In this document: piece by piece, positions 32,797 to 44,190 of the stretch
How positions within the stretch are numbered: position 1 is the first letter of the stretch
Layout of the letters: the number at the start of each line of letters is the position of its first letter
From: Welwitschia mirabilis
Taxonomy: Eukaryota; Gnetophyta; Gnetopsida; Welwitschiales
Length of the DNA: 51,709 nucleotides
Reading direction: 5' to 3'
NCBI GenBank assembly: GCA_051453625.1
Contig: JBOZIK010000001.1
Coordinates: forward strand, 294,609,553 to 294,661,261
Notes under the pieces: model-generated
The model's input: only the letters and a program-made list of their open reading frames with translations
The model's database searches: none
What the model was told of the DNA's origin: nothing
Position numbers and translations under genes: made by a program

Positions 32797-34161
32797 ATGA
32801 TTAGACCACGCACACGTAGAGCTAGGTAGACTAAGGTAGAGGTCGAGCCAGCAGAGCAGGAGGTGGGCCCTCTAGTTCCAGCAGTCATCGAGCGTGTCGA
32901 GCCTATACATCCTCCACCACCACCACAGGTGCATTCTCAGCCTATTCAAGAAGCTGCTATTCTTATTGAGAAACATTTTGATGACTTCATGAATTAAATA
33001 GAGCCAGAGGTAAACCAAAGACTAACAGATTTACATTTACGTTGGATCAATGATGCCCACGAATCATATTTTGCTTCAGAGACCCATGAGTTTTACGACA
33101 CCATGCATATAGAGAGACGTTTGGATGCCCCTGGTTGATTGGTTGATATGATTATAACTTTAATACACAGTCATGAGATGTTTATCCTCTCGAGCAACAT
33201 TATGTCTATCACTAGTTTAGATGGCATTGGTAGTGTACNNNNNNNNNNTTCATTTAGCTGGGGGACAGAGGGTTGTCACACCTACGACACCATATTTAAC
33301 ACACCAACAGATGTTACAGGTGATAGGCGGGGAGTTTTTATTACACATTTGATACCTGCCTATCGTATTTTGCACAGAGGACTAATCCACAACATCAGCC
33401 AATCTTTTCATGACAGTCATGCCATGGCAGTGCATCTTCAGATACTGACAGTATTCAGGCAGGGGGAACAAACGGATCTCCCAACTNNNNNNNNNNNNNN
33501 NNNNNNNNNNNNNNNNNNNNNNNNNNNNNNNNNNNNNNNNNNNNNNNNNNNNNNNNNNNNNNNNNNNNNNNNNNNNNNNNNNNNNNTTTCATTTGGAGAA
33601 GACTCAGATCCATGAGCGAGGCAAGACATTTGCAGACTCTTAGGATACCCATGCCTCCTCTTAGTAATATGTAGACATTTTGGCATTCCTAATCCTGTGG
33701 GAGAGCAAAGATTGACACGCTTGTAGACTTCAGCTTGCTACCGACAGGACATTGGGATACAGATTCCAAGAGAGGAAGAGAGACCTTAAGTACAGAGACC
33801 TATAGCTAGGGCTACTATTGATCAAATTCAGGCACTCCTGATTGAGATTGTATAGAGTCTTAAAGAGACACTAGATCGAGGCCTTATTGAGATTATAAAC
33901 AGGATATCTGTCATTGAGAGGAGAGTTCGGCATACCGAGGAGCAGCTTATTGATGTGTGAGATCACATTTTATGGATAGAGCACAGTGTGACGATTGATC
34001 TTCCAGAGTCAGTCAGAGTACAAGGAAACGAGACCATTCGATCTATTACTTTAGCACTTAACCGGTGTTTCCCTGCAAATCTTGAGCATCCTTTGTCTTC
34101 TCTACCTACACCTAAGCCTACCACCCATCAAGAATTCATCATGGCACGATGAGGGGAGTGA
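32797..34161 (+). pseudogene. Athila-type extra ORF after pol (env position), broken
   Basis: An ATG at 32797 opens a frame starting MIRPRTRRAR, followed by a Pro-rich stretch (IHPPPPPQVHSQ) and a part with WINDAHESYFASETHEF, interrupted by TAG and TAA stops and a 10-N gap (33239-33248). Next comes a frame with FITHLIPAYRILHRGLIHNI and a hydrophobic part, resembling the 'yRilhriiahti' block of Athila ORF proteins, then a 100-N gap (33487-33586). After it, 33,850-34,150 encodes a heptad-like coiled-coil (LIEIINRISVIERRVRHTEE) and a Pro-rich tail ending MAR. This matches the extra ORF of Athila elements, sometimes called env-like by position only. No signal peptide or membrane segment is readable. 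Confidence 0.6.
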
Positions 34162-34657
34162 TAGTTTCGATGTACTTTTGTAACTTCCTTCCTGGATTAT
34201 ACCAAAAACATTGATTTTTATAGACCTTATTTTTTAGCATACACATTTTATGATTCAAGGCATATTTTTCATTATGATGATATTTGTCACATGCATTCAT
34301 TTTTATGATATAATAAAATTTAAGTGGGGGGTTTTTAATTATTTAAATAAGGACTAATAATTTTCTATTTCAAAAATATTTTTGCAGGCTTCTGTTTTTT
34401 CTACGTTTTTTGTCTAACTATCGCCCCCATGATCATCTGGACGATAGGTGGACGACAACTTATTTACATGTTTCATGTAGGTAAAACAACTCAGCCATTT
34501 TATTTTTACATTTCATGCTACTTTGTGATATTTCAAAAAATCATTTATGAGCATGCTTTATAATTCCCAAATGATTTTTTGTTTAAGGTAATTTGGCTCG
34601 CAATCATAGTTGTTTACCTAGCTTTATCAAGGACTGACAAGGCTAAGTGGGGGGCTT
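34162..34657 (+). promoter_or_regulatory. Athila-like 3' non-coding region with polypurine tract
   Basis: AAGTGGGGGGCTT at 34645-34657 abuts the 3' LTR and is the plus-strand primer. A second tract, AAGTGGGGGG, lies at about 34,323. Between them the best-preserved copy of the hairpin motif (34418-34459) reads CTATCGCCCCC, a short loop, then CTGGACGATAGG. Confidence 0.8.
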
Positions 34658-35738
34658 TGATGCACTGCCAAATTGTGTGTATTTGATAGGGCTTTATGAG
34701 TTATATTATAGGACATTAGATAGGTTTATGCTGAATTTCTACTGTTTTGGAGAGTTAGAACAAAAGTCACGAAATCATATAAACTCTATTGCATTTGGCA
34801 AGTATTTGAAGCAATTCATAAACATTGCCTATCTAAAGCAAAGATGATGGAAACTAGGAGCTGGAATAATTCAAGAAGTCTTTCAGAGAGCCTATCGTCC
34901 CCTCCATCATCTAGACAACATTCAGGATGACATTGAAACAGCTTGCCGACTTTCATCTGTTTCTTTCTCGAGATTGAGCACGTTTTCTAGTGTGACCGTC
35001 ACCCCTTGAGGGATGGTTACATTTTTGTTGTTGTATAAATAAACCTTCCCTTTGATCCTCCTAACAGTCTTTAATGCACTAGAAATTCTCGTGACAAGAT
35101 ATCGAGGGGTGGGAGATCCATCTTGAGTAGTTAAAAAGAGATGTCTCCTTGGTGTCGGGTTGTGCATACTCCATTGAGGTGTGGCTGCTTTGTAACTTGA
35201 ATGCTGGTTTGAGTAATATAAACTCTATTTCTCTTTCATTTCTTCAATACTTTACATGCCCCTTATGGTTTATATTATTCTTGATTCAATGACAGTTTCG
35301 CTTACGATATAGGTCTTAAGGACAACCTTTGTTAAGGTTGACGATATTAGTTTAAGTGCATTTTTAGATTAACTTGCATTACAGTCTATTCAACTTACTT
35401 GATAGCTTAAGTTAATTAGAGTTGATGACAGTTTTCTTAGCTGATTTAGGTTATGCAGAGTCAATCTTCCTGACAAGTCGATTTGGTAATCAGATAAAGT
35501 GTTCATTTAGGTTAGGTTGCATTTGCATTGCATGTTTTTTTTCTTGTATTGTTATTAGGTTTAGGATACAATATTTTCTTCAAAAATCAATTCTCCTTCT
35601 TCTCTTGCATGCTTTCAACAGGTTTACGACATTTGGGTCACTCCCATCTATACTAGTGTGTCATATTTGCAACATATTTATTTGTGATTAATAGGATTCG
35701 ATAAAGGATGGAAAGTTACAAAATTACGCACCGCAACA
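34658..35738 (+). repeat. 3' LTR of Athila-like element
   Basis: Starts TGATGCACTGCC after the polypurine tract and ends ACCGCAACA before CATCT. It is 1081 bp with TATAAATA at 35034-35041. It is the better-preserved of the two LTRs and provides the reference showing that the 5' LTR's repeated 88 bp is artefactual. Confidence 0.92.
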
Positions 35739-35743
35739 CATCT
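35739..35743. other. Target-site duplication, right copy (CATCT)
   Basis: Exact match to 17775-17779, directly after the CA end of the 3' LTR. Confidence 0.85.
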
Positions 35744-36339
35744 CTATGTGAAACTCTCTATCCCAATATTATATTAGGTCTTAGGACTATAATGCTTTAT
35801 GGATCTCAATTAGAGAAGCTTTATAATACTAAGATTTGTTTTAACTTTATACAATAATAAGTGGCATTATAGAGTAACATGTTAACACTAAAGTATTTGG
35901 AGAAGAACATGTTATTCAATTATATGATAAAGTTATACTCCTCCATTCTATGTATTGTTTTTCAGCCATCTTGATATATTCTTACTAATAAACTTGAATT
36001 CACTAGTATGCCTTGTCAATAGATATATCAACTAATTAATAATACTAATCTACTCATCATATCTCTTACGGAAGCATTAGTATTGTGAGTATGTATAATG
36101 ATAATTAATAAATAATATGTATAGGTTAGAACATGTTTGGTAATACCAAACATAAAAATACCATCATAAATATTATAAGATAATATTTCTAAGACATAAA
36201 GCATGATGTCATTTCGTCTTAGGTTTTCTGCTTTAATAATTCTACCCTAAATTATGTTTATCTCTTCCATTTTCTCTTGGCTTCTCTCATTTGCAACTAC
36301 TTTAATCATAAAACTTTGAAAATATCTAAACGAATTCAA
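35744..36339. other. No recognised gene
   Basis: AT-rich flank of the Athila-like insertion. It should be continuous with the sequence before 17,775 at the ancestral site. No coding or RNA features were seen. Confidence 0.4.
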
Positions 36340-36655
36340 CCATAAATTTATTATTCAGTAAGTAAAAGCATATACTTCATGAATAGTCATGGGGATGTCA
36401 AACACAAAACTATCAATGACTCTTAACTCCACCTTAGGAGTACAACCACCATGATTGCCCAAACAAATGTTTCTAATTATGTGTAGGGTTTTATAGTATG
36501 TCAATTAAGTCATCTCTACGTTCGAACCCGGGGCCTTCTCAATGAAGGATAGGTATCCCACTAGTTGAACTACCATCCCATCTCAATGAAGGATAGGTAT
36601 CCCACTAGTTGAACTACCATCCCATTAGCATCATTTATGTATAGTCATGAATAAA
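36340..36655 (-). repeat. SINE-like repeat, copy 2, with perfect 44-bp duplication of the A-box end
   Basis: On the minus strand TGGGATGGTAGTTCAACTAG gives a tRNA-type A box, and CCCCGGGTTCGAACG, about 40 bp on, gives an intact B box. A perfect 44-bp direct duplication (36537-36580 and 36581-36624) repeats the A-box end, so this copy has two A boxes and one B box. The body beyond the B box shares blocks with copies 1 and 3. This is the best preserved of the three. Confidence 0.6.
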
Positions 36656-36899
36656 GGCCAGGGATAATAAACACATGTGCTTTTTAATTCGTGAATTAGT
36701 GGTAACATAGATTATATCATAAACTGATTATGATTTTGTGAGTGTTCCTGTTTATGGTTGAATTAACAAACTTTTTTTTTTCAATTTTATAGTACAAACA
36801 TAAAGTTTCACGAGTATCTCAAATTCTAACATTTCATATGTATTATGCATTCAAATTGATATTAAAATTAACATGTCTTAATCTTCTTTACCATTCACA

Positions 36900-37115
36900 A
36901 AGCTCATTAGTTTGGGAAGGGAAAATGTCAAGCTCAAAAAACTTTTAGTGATTGTAACTCCTCTGAAAGTACAACTAACACAATAACCCAAACAAAAGAT
37001 TTAATTATGTTCAAGCCTCACAATGTGCTGTGTAAGGCATCCAAAGATCTAAATGCATAACGTCTCCAATGGAGGAGGAGTGACCCACTAATTAGACTAG
37101 AACCCCATTAATACC
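36900..37115 (-). repeat. SINE-like repeat, copy 3 (diverged)
   Basis: Shares with copy 2, on the plus strand, TAACTCCWCY..AGTACAAC, then CCCAAACAAA and TTTAATTATG, and the end TAGACTAGAACCCCATTAAT corresponds to the A-box end. The B box region is decayed (AACGTCTCC). It lies in the same orientation as copy 2, 250 bp away. Confidence 0.5.
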
Positions 37116-38870
37116 GTACTAGTTCAAATGATGCCATTACTTCTTTATGAAAATTAGGATTCAATTAAATACAAAATCAGCTACCCAAGGTTCTAGATAA
37201 CAAATCTACCAGAAAAAATTCTAAACAAAATTTAGATACCAAGATCTTCATAATATAAAATTAAACTTAGAACAATGATTTTGAGAAGCCATCTAAAACA
37301 TGGTAAAATCATAATGTAGAATGTCAAAAGAGTAGGAAAAACAAAAAACATGCTTGGTTAATTAAGCTTTCTAGTTCTCATAATGTCAACAAAACCCTAG
37401 TGCTTTACTTTGTTCTAATTATAGCTCCTTTCTCAAATTGTAACTCTCCTCCATGACTTACGATGAGAATGAAATGCAAAACATAATGAATGATATCCTG
37501 AGCCTCTCATTCCACCATTCCATTTATATTTGCTTCGTAGGGATGGGTTTGGCTACATAAAATAGGTTATATTTAACCTTTAGTTTATTGTATTCTTCAC
37601 TTGTACCTTTATATGTAATTTATTGTATTGTATTCTTCACTTGTACCTCTATATATATTTTATTTGTATAAATTTATTTTTTAAAGGATCAATTAAAAAG
37701 GAGGTTACCTTTTCTTTTACAACATATAGTATATCTCTAACCATCATATGCCATCAGAATCTCCCTTTGAATAAAAGAGCCCTTTATTTGTTTCTTTGAG
37801 GCACCCAAGTCAAAACATCTTTTTTATATATATGATGTTTATAGACACCGTGACAACACAACTTGCAACTTGTGGCACTAAGAAAGCTAAAGTTTGACTT
37901 GTAACTCGTGAGCCACCCATTGACTTGTTGACTCACTTAATTTTGACTTGTTTATACGAGAAAGTTAAAAAGAGTAAGAACGAGTCAAAGAAAAAAGATG
38001 GAGAAAAAACATAATATTAATGTTTATGAATGAATTTTGTTCATGAGTGTATAAAATATAATAAGACATTTCAGCAATGAGAGAATGAATTCAAATGACT
38101 ATTAGATGTTTTCCAAATGAACAATGGAGAAAAACAAGTGCGGTATGAATCTTTTTTCCTTTTCTTCTTCTTCTTCCTCCTTTTTCCTTCACCTTAGAAT
38201 CATGGAATCAATCGATGAGCATATTATCATGTGCAAGAAGCCAATTACATAAGGACTAAGCCAATGAAGTATCTAAAATGTGAAATGGAGTGTTAACTTC
38301 CACTTTACAATCATATATTTACTATTTCATAAAGTGCAATTCATTTTTATCAAAAGGTGAAAAAATAAAAAAGGAAATTTTAATGCTTATTACATATAAT
38401 TAACTCACAAACTCACAAGTCAATCACCATGAGTAAACTTTTTTAAAATTCAGATATGAGTTACATTGACTATAGAGTCATGCTACTCTAATAAAACAAA
38501 TGAGCAAGGTAACTCAATTGTAATTTACAATGTTGTCTTTAAATTTATCAATAAATAGACAAACTATGCTAATCCAACTTAATAAAATATTTAAATGAAA
38601 TTGCAATTTATGTTGCATCTTATTTAGATAGGGCCATTGGGAATATGTTTTTTTATTTTCTTGTTAGTTATGCTAAAATATAATCTTCCATTAATCATGT
38701 CCCTATTTCAGATTTCGCGCTATGTTTGTTCGCAGTAATAGCCTCTAACGATCACCACAAATGAGAGTTTTAGATAAACTTGAAAATAATAGTAATGATA
38801 TACACAATAAAAAGCCTCAATAGGTTTTAAAAAATTTTTGACTTCACAACTATTAAGAAAACTAAAACCA
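37116..38870. other. No recognised gene; short tandem duplication
   Basis: AT-rich. A roughly 40-bp tandem duplication containing TTGTATTCTTCACTTGTACC occurs at 37,582-37,665. A pyrimidine-rich CTTCTTCTTCTTCCTCC tract lies at about 38,163. No coding relic was identified. Confidence 0.4.
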
Positions 38871-38950
38871 AACCTCCTCCTTTTTATTGTTTTCCATTTT
38901 GTTTCCTTTTTTTTTTTTTTGATTCATGTAAGATCTCGTCTTTTTAAATA

Positions 38951-39087
38951 TTGTAAACGGATATTCTCATATGCATTGAGGTTAAACTAATGTCATCCCA
39001 TGGCTATTTTAGGGTTTTAACTTTAGAAAAAGTCTTCTAAAAAGAGGCATATGTTAGGGGAGAGGATACAAAGGTTTTTGGCTATTG
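38951..39087 (+). repeat. Possible copia LTR or leader fragment, copy A
   Basis: TTGTAAACGGATATTCTCAT, then a GG.TTAA..TYA...GTCTT block and GAGGCATATGTTAGGGGAGA, align loosely with 40,371-40,482. The two copies bracket a copia gag relic in the same orientation, so they may be LTR fragments of a small or deleted element. Divergence is high and ends could not be placed. Confidence 0.3.
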
Positions 39088-39649
39088 CTTTGGCTATCCA
39101 AAACAATTTGTTTGTGCGCTATTCTTATCTAATAGATGCCTACACTATTTGTAAAGCTAAGATAGAAAAGGCTTTAAGCATCTTAATCTCTATTCATTAG
39201 GGTCTATGGAGTTGTTCATTTTGACGATTAGTCAAAGTGTCCTTAAGGTTAGAGTAGAGAGAGCACGAAGTATAAAGCAAAGCAACGATGCATAGCAAAA
39301 CGTAGTGAGCCCTTATGCAAGCATGCAACATTTTTCCTACATTTATGGGCATCCTCCTTTTAGTGTAACATTTTTTCTACATCCTGTTGGATGAATTTGA
39401 TGGCTAAAATTATAAGCTTTGAAACGTCAACTTACTGTATAAGTAGGATCTATTTTGTTACTCTAATGAGGTCCCTAGGGGCTGATGAGCGAGCATTGTT
39501 CATACATTAAAATTGTTCACTTGAGATTCAAAACCTGTTTATTTCTTCCTTTCCTCATGCTCCCCCATCCCCCGCCTCTTTTTTTTTTTTTTTTTGGATT
39601 TCTTTGTCTATCTTCACTTTTTGAAGAAAGTCAAAAATCTAATAGCCAA

Positions 39650-40130
39650 AGCACCACTAACAATCAGAGGGCTACCAATGATGATTGGAACAAATAAACA
39701 AAAAGGCTCTAGCACTTATTTGGTGGTGTTTGAATGACTTACGAATGTACAAGATGCCTTCTTTGCCCATGAACTATTATGGGAAATACCTACCAGCTGA
39801 AGACAATGACAGAAGCCTTTCTTCATCAAAAGTCATACATTCTGAAGCCAAAGAAGATGAAACCATGACCCACAACTTGCACAAATTTAGCTTTGTTATT
39901 TTGTGAATGGCTGCCACAAAGATGAAATCTTTGATGAGGACAAGGCTATAGCCCTTAAATTATGAAATAACTTAGTGATGTCCTCAAGAAGTGATTCTTC
40001 TTTTATTGAACTCCATAATGTAATCAGTGTTGTATTAGCTGAAGGATTTCATCATTCACTCAATATGCATAGTACATCTCTGGGTAATAAAGCTCTAACC
40101 AAAATGAAGACCCCCTTAAATGTTACATGC
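39650..40130 (+). pseudogene. Ty1-copia gag relic (UBN2-type)
   Basis: With frame changes the plus strand reads DDWNK.NKKALALIWWCLND (39,675 on), KTMTEAFLHQKSYILKPKK, KEDETMTHNLHKFSFVIL (39,850-39,905), MAATK.EIFDEDKAIALK (39,907 on) and SFIELHNVISVVLAEGFHHS (40,000-40,055). This follows the copia gag pattern 'W...d..a...I...l.d', 'l...L..lkm.egesv..h...f..l...L...g..i.dEdka..LL' and 'l....v...L..ee'. No zinc knuckle, protease or RT follows. Instead an LTR-like fragment appears within 250 bp, suggesting a deleted or non-autonomous element. Confidence 0.65.
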
Positions 40131-40370
40131 TGCTAACATTGCATTAAAAAACTACAGTTGTGAAAAAAATTTGCCCTAAGCTCACACATGATAATTCTTC
40201 CTTCACCAGATCCAAATAAAGTGGCTTTGCTAAGGAATGTGGTATTGAAATATGATGCTGCTAAGCTACGCTATGACTTTGCTAAAAGAAGCAAAGCCAA
40301 ATCTCTTTTTCAATTATGTTCCATTTTGATTCTTTTTATTAAGTTTTCAGCCTCTTAAATGTTTTAAATG

Positions 40371-40482
40371 TTGTAAATGGATAATTATTATTTATGTTAT
40401 ATAGGTAACTCGTGGTTCATTTAGGATTAAGTCTTTCAAAAGAAGGTTGGGTTGAGAAAAGAGACGAGGTTTTTGACTGTCA
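40371..40482 (+). repeat. Possible copia LTR or leader fragment, copy B
   Basis: TTGTAAATGGATAATTATTA, GGTTCATTTAGGATTAAGTC and GAGACGAGGTTTTTGACTGT align loosely with 38,951-39,087. See copy A. Confidence 0.3.
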
Positions 40483-40639
40483 CGTTACCTGTCAACAATG
40501 GCTTGTGTTTTGACTGTTATGAATTAATATAAGGCTCTAATTTTTATGAAAATTGGGAGAAAACACAACCCATTTTAACCTCTTTTTTTTTTTTTTGAAG
40601 GGGAAGATCACAAGGTTTCTATGTTCTAAAATGTTTTTG

Positions 40640-43600
40640 TATAGCTTCACACCACATCCTTGCATTCGTTGGAGGTACTATTCAATTTGTACGAAAAAGA
40701 ATAAGCAGCAATGAAACTCATGTGTCCTCAATATCCCAACAAATGCAATAATTGTTTTCGTTTCTCTGACAAGTAGACATTATACCTATCGCAGACAAGA
40801 AAAATGCAAGTAACATGCCGGGATTACCATCTCGCAAGCACACAAAAACTTTAAGGTACGTGTCAGACAAAAGACAGCTTCAGCTGACAAGATGCCATGC
40901 CCCCAATAAGAAAGAACATGAATATCCAAAACTCTATACGCTCAAGGGTAACCTTTCCTATATGGAAAAGGTGGCAAAAAGCTGAAAGATATTCCAGTCA
41001 CAATGCATCTTAAACCGAAATAGCAGCCCTTAAAGGAGATGAATATTGTTTATGTTCCTATGCCACTTGCATTTTCATAAATGCATGGTGATGTTGGTCC
41101 GCTAAAAACCAAGCATATCAATCATACCGTCAAGCTTCAAATGCTTTCCAGATCTCTGTAAAAGCCCTTCCACAAGTGAGGTTAAAAGAATTAAAGAACA
41201 AGGAACCATTATGATGGTTTTCTGCGTGATGGAAAACAGCACTGAAGGATATATCGTAAGGCCTACACCAAGTATCTTAACAAGGAGGACATGCATCATT
41301 ATGTGGCAGGTCTTAGTTACTCAGCATACAATACGTCGGGTTTGAGAAATTAAAGTGTGTTAAGAGACCTCACAAACATTGATCTCGACTGATGGCAGTC
41401 TGTAAACAAAGATTAGTATAAAGAAGCACGGCAGTCTTAAAGCTTTCATGAATATGATTCCAATCTCTGACCACAAAAAACATTTCCAATGTTCTGTATA
41501 TCATGCACTTTATCCAAGCATAAAACTCTCATATTTGACTGCATCTTATAAACATAATTAATGAAACAGCCCATGTATGAACCATAATTTAACAAATACC
41601 AAATAGTATATCCAATTGCGTTAATGCAATCAAGCCATCCTTGATTCTTCAGCATAATTTTACCTTAGTCCTTTTTGAACTGTATCCATGAAGCATAGTG
41701 GAATACAGTTGCGTTTGTACCAGAACATATGTGCAGATTTTCTAAAGTAAATTACGAGACTAATCTTCATGGCTAACCCTATTCTCTTCACATCTCAGAA
41801 GGGAACTCAAAGTCCCAAGGATGTATCATCAATCTTTGATAAACAAGTATGGACATGGATCAAACCGTAAAAATATTTCTTTGTCGCTATACTTTGCTGA
41901 ACAGAATGCTCAAATGCTCTGATCATAATCAATCAGTCTCTGGCAAATGATGTAAATCTTTACTTTAAATCCTACCTGCATCCATGCCATCAGGCATATA
42001 AGTGTCTCAGAGATTGATACAACTATAATGTTACCAGGAATACCATAAAAGCAATTCTATAGAATATAATGCTTTCAAAACTGTAAATGAAGGCAGTCTA
42101 CATCTTTCATTTGCTATTGAAGTATTCACCAGAAATTATTGAATCTTGGCTAATCAATCTCAACATTTACCTGCTACTCTCTTTATTTTGTTCACTTTAA
42201 AAATTCTAAACAATGTAATTAAAAGGTCAATATCGATTATGCCGTGAGAAATGGAGACAAGATCAATGTATAACAAAATATTGAATATCCAAGGATTGTG
42301 GGGAAAGGCCATGATGAAACCATCGTCCATAGATTCCAATTTACAATTTTACTTGTACCCCAAACTTTTGGGAAAATGCAAAGATAGAAAATATGGATGT
42401 GAATCTAGGCCAACTTTGGGAAATCAGAGCATTCACGGAATATATTGTCTGAATGCAAGGCTTCAACAGCAACAAAATGACAATGGGTCACAGACACAAG
42501 AACATTGCAAATTGGAAATTTAGGAACTAAAAAGCAAACTATGGGATCTAATGTAAGGTAATGTATATTCATTGAACCAACACACAAGCATTTCTTTGTT
42601 GCCCAGAAGTTTCCCTTGCATAGTGGAATTCGCACATCGTAAGAACTAGAAAGGTAGGGGTATGGGTTTTAATTGAAACTTAACCTATATTCATGACATC
42701 AGCACACAAATTTCTTTCTTGTCAGAAAGTGTCCATTGCATAGTGAATTTTGCACATGATATCCATTTTCTATTGTGGATTCTCAATCCCTTGCAATTTG
42801 TCCTTCATACTTTCATCCATTGTAGCAGAACTCAGACTTGCCACCCAACTTGGCCAGGCAAACTAACTCTGCACTCAGCTCACTCAGCAGAGACTTGGAA
42901 GCCAAGAAGAGTCTCAAAAGAGCCTCATCGTTAAGCATTTTAAAAACCATTGTAAGAATTTTAATGATATCTTTACACTTCCTATGCTACTTTCAGGCAT
43001 TCAAATGTACCATGTAGCATGCAGTAACATGTCTTACAGAATAACGTTATAAGTTAGAACGGTAGGTTTTATTTCTCTAATATATATGATTTTAAAAAGT
43101 TCTCAACATAAACATCCAAACAACTATGAAAAACAGTAAAAGAACCGCAACAATTTCTAATAATCATCACCTTTTTAAATTAAACCAAAAAAAAAAAAAA
43201 AACAGTAGGGGGGGGAACCATGACAACAGTAAACAGTGAGGTAAAAACTGTCAAAAACCATCAACTAAAGCATTGAAGTGGAGAACATGTCCTGCTGTTA
43301 GAAGCTGGTTTATTTTGAAGGAAAGAGAGCTAAAATTCTCGAAAACTGCTAGTTTATGCTAATGGAAAAAAGAGGAAATGATCACAAAATAAAATTAACA
43401 AAAAAAAAAAAAAAAAAAACAGGTACTGAGATGCAAAATGAGCAAGGCTAACCTCTAAAATATGTTTAAAGTTTAAACTGGTGCTATTAGGAGGGTACAA
43501 AAGCTCCCAAACTCCACAAATCTTCTCCTTGGATGCAAAAATGAATTTAAGTGTATTGGAAATAGGTGAAAAGGATTACTTCTGCCTTCAGAGTTTGGTA

Positions 43601-43840
43601 AGACCCATCAAAACTGACTTAAAAAATAGATTTTCTTCATTTAATTCAACGGCCATTAACATGTGCTGGTTTGATCAAATTTGCAGAGATTCACAAATTG
43701 CTGAAGATTTTAGAAACTAAATTTTATAGCAAACTCATACTTGGTGAGTTTCATCATTAGAGACTTGCAGTTGGGAAAACATCCATGACCCAGAGGGCGC
43801 TTTCCATCTTACAGAAGTCTTGCTATAATTGTTTCATCTC
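40640..43840. other. No recognised gene; possible intron or intergenic
   Basis: Sequence of somewhat higher complexity than the transposon region. Short frames exist on both strands (for example minus 41,299-41,102 and minus 42,950-42,815, a Leu-rich stretch), but none matches a family I know and none has convincing splice sites. Runs of 14-20 A occur near 43,187 and 43,401, each followed by ACAG, and could be tails of retroposed sequences. Confidence 0.4.
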
Positions 43841-43912
43841 ACTTCCCCCTTCTCTCCCTCCCCCTCCCTCTCCTTCTCACCCTCCCCATACCCTTCTCCC
43901 TATATATCTCCT
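43841..43912. repeat. Homopyrimidine tract
   Basis: Nearly pure C/T over about 70 bases, rich in CCCT and CTCC, then CTATATATCTCC. Such tracts are common in plant UTRs, promoters and introns. The function here is unknown. Confidence 0.7.
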
Positions 43913-43987
43913 GGGCTTTCCACAACACTTAGCATCAGGGCTTGTCATTTTTAATTTGAAATCTCGATAACTGAAAATTACCTGAAG

Positions 43988-44190
43988 CAAAATTTATCGA
44001 CGTGAAAGATGACTGTGTTCATATTAAGAAACATAACCCAGCTGATTCCATTATTATACAGCTTTATGTTGATGATATGCTCGTTGCTGGTACAAATAAA
44101 ATTCCAATTTCCAAGTTAAGAAGTAGATCCCAACAAGCTTTAAATGAAGAACACTGCAGCAGCCAAACAGCTCCTATGTATGAGAAGCAC
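43988..44190 (+). pseudogene. Orphan Ty1-copia reverse transcriptase fragment
   Basis: An open frame reads DDCVHIKKHNPADSIIIQLY, then VDDMLVAGTNK and ISKLRSRSQQALN. This is the copia RT block 'd.cvYik......iil.lYVDDmLiaG......i..lk..L...f.mkdlG', with the catalytic YVDDM intact. After a frameshift the segment NTAAAKQLLCMRST matches '.dLGaakqiLGmri'. Nothing else of the element is visible: upstream is the homopyrimidine tract, downstream is non-coding DNA. It is a 200-bp scrap without neighbours, unrelated in position to the gag relic 4 kb away. Confidence 0.8.

Larger units (their letters stand above)
17780..35738 (+). mobile_element. Athila-like Ty3-gypsy LTR retrotransposon with nested insertion
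   Basis: Paired LTRs in the same orientation (17780-19056 and 34658-35738), the CATCT duplication, a tRNA-Asp type primer site, gag-protease-RT-RNase H-integrase in gypsy order, an extra ORF after pol and a polypurine tract define a full-length element of about 18 kb including gaps. Athila-type elements are usually nearer 10-12 kb. About 5.7 kb of the excess is explained by the inserted segment 25,971-31,693. All ORFs are broken. By hand alignment of the first 150 LTR bases I count about 25 differences, about 21 of them transitions, so the insertion is old. Athila assignment rests on the primer site, the extra 3' ORF and pol sequence style; no tree was made. Confidence 0.88.

Noticed and set aside
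33439-33686. Open frames spanning the 100-N gap
   Set aside because: They are open only because Ns read through; no conclusion can be drawn across the gap.
42800-42950. Leu-rich minus-strand frame that could be a short exon
   Set aside because: About 45 codons, no homology recognised, no clear splice sites on either side.
43187-43420. Poly(A) runs as evidence for processed pseudogenes
   Set aside because: No coding remnant or target duplication could be linked to either A-run.
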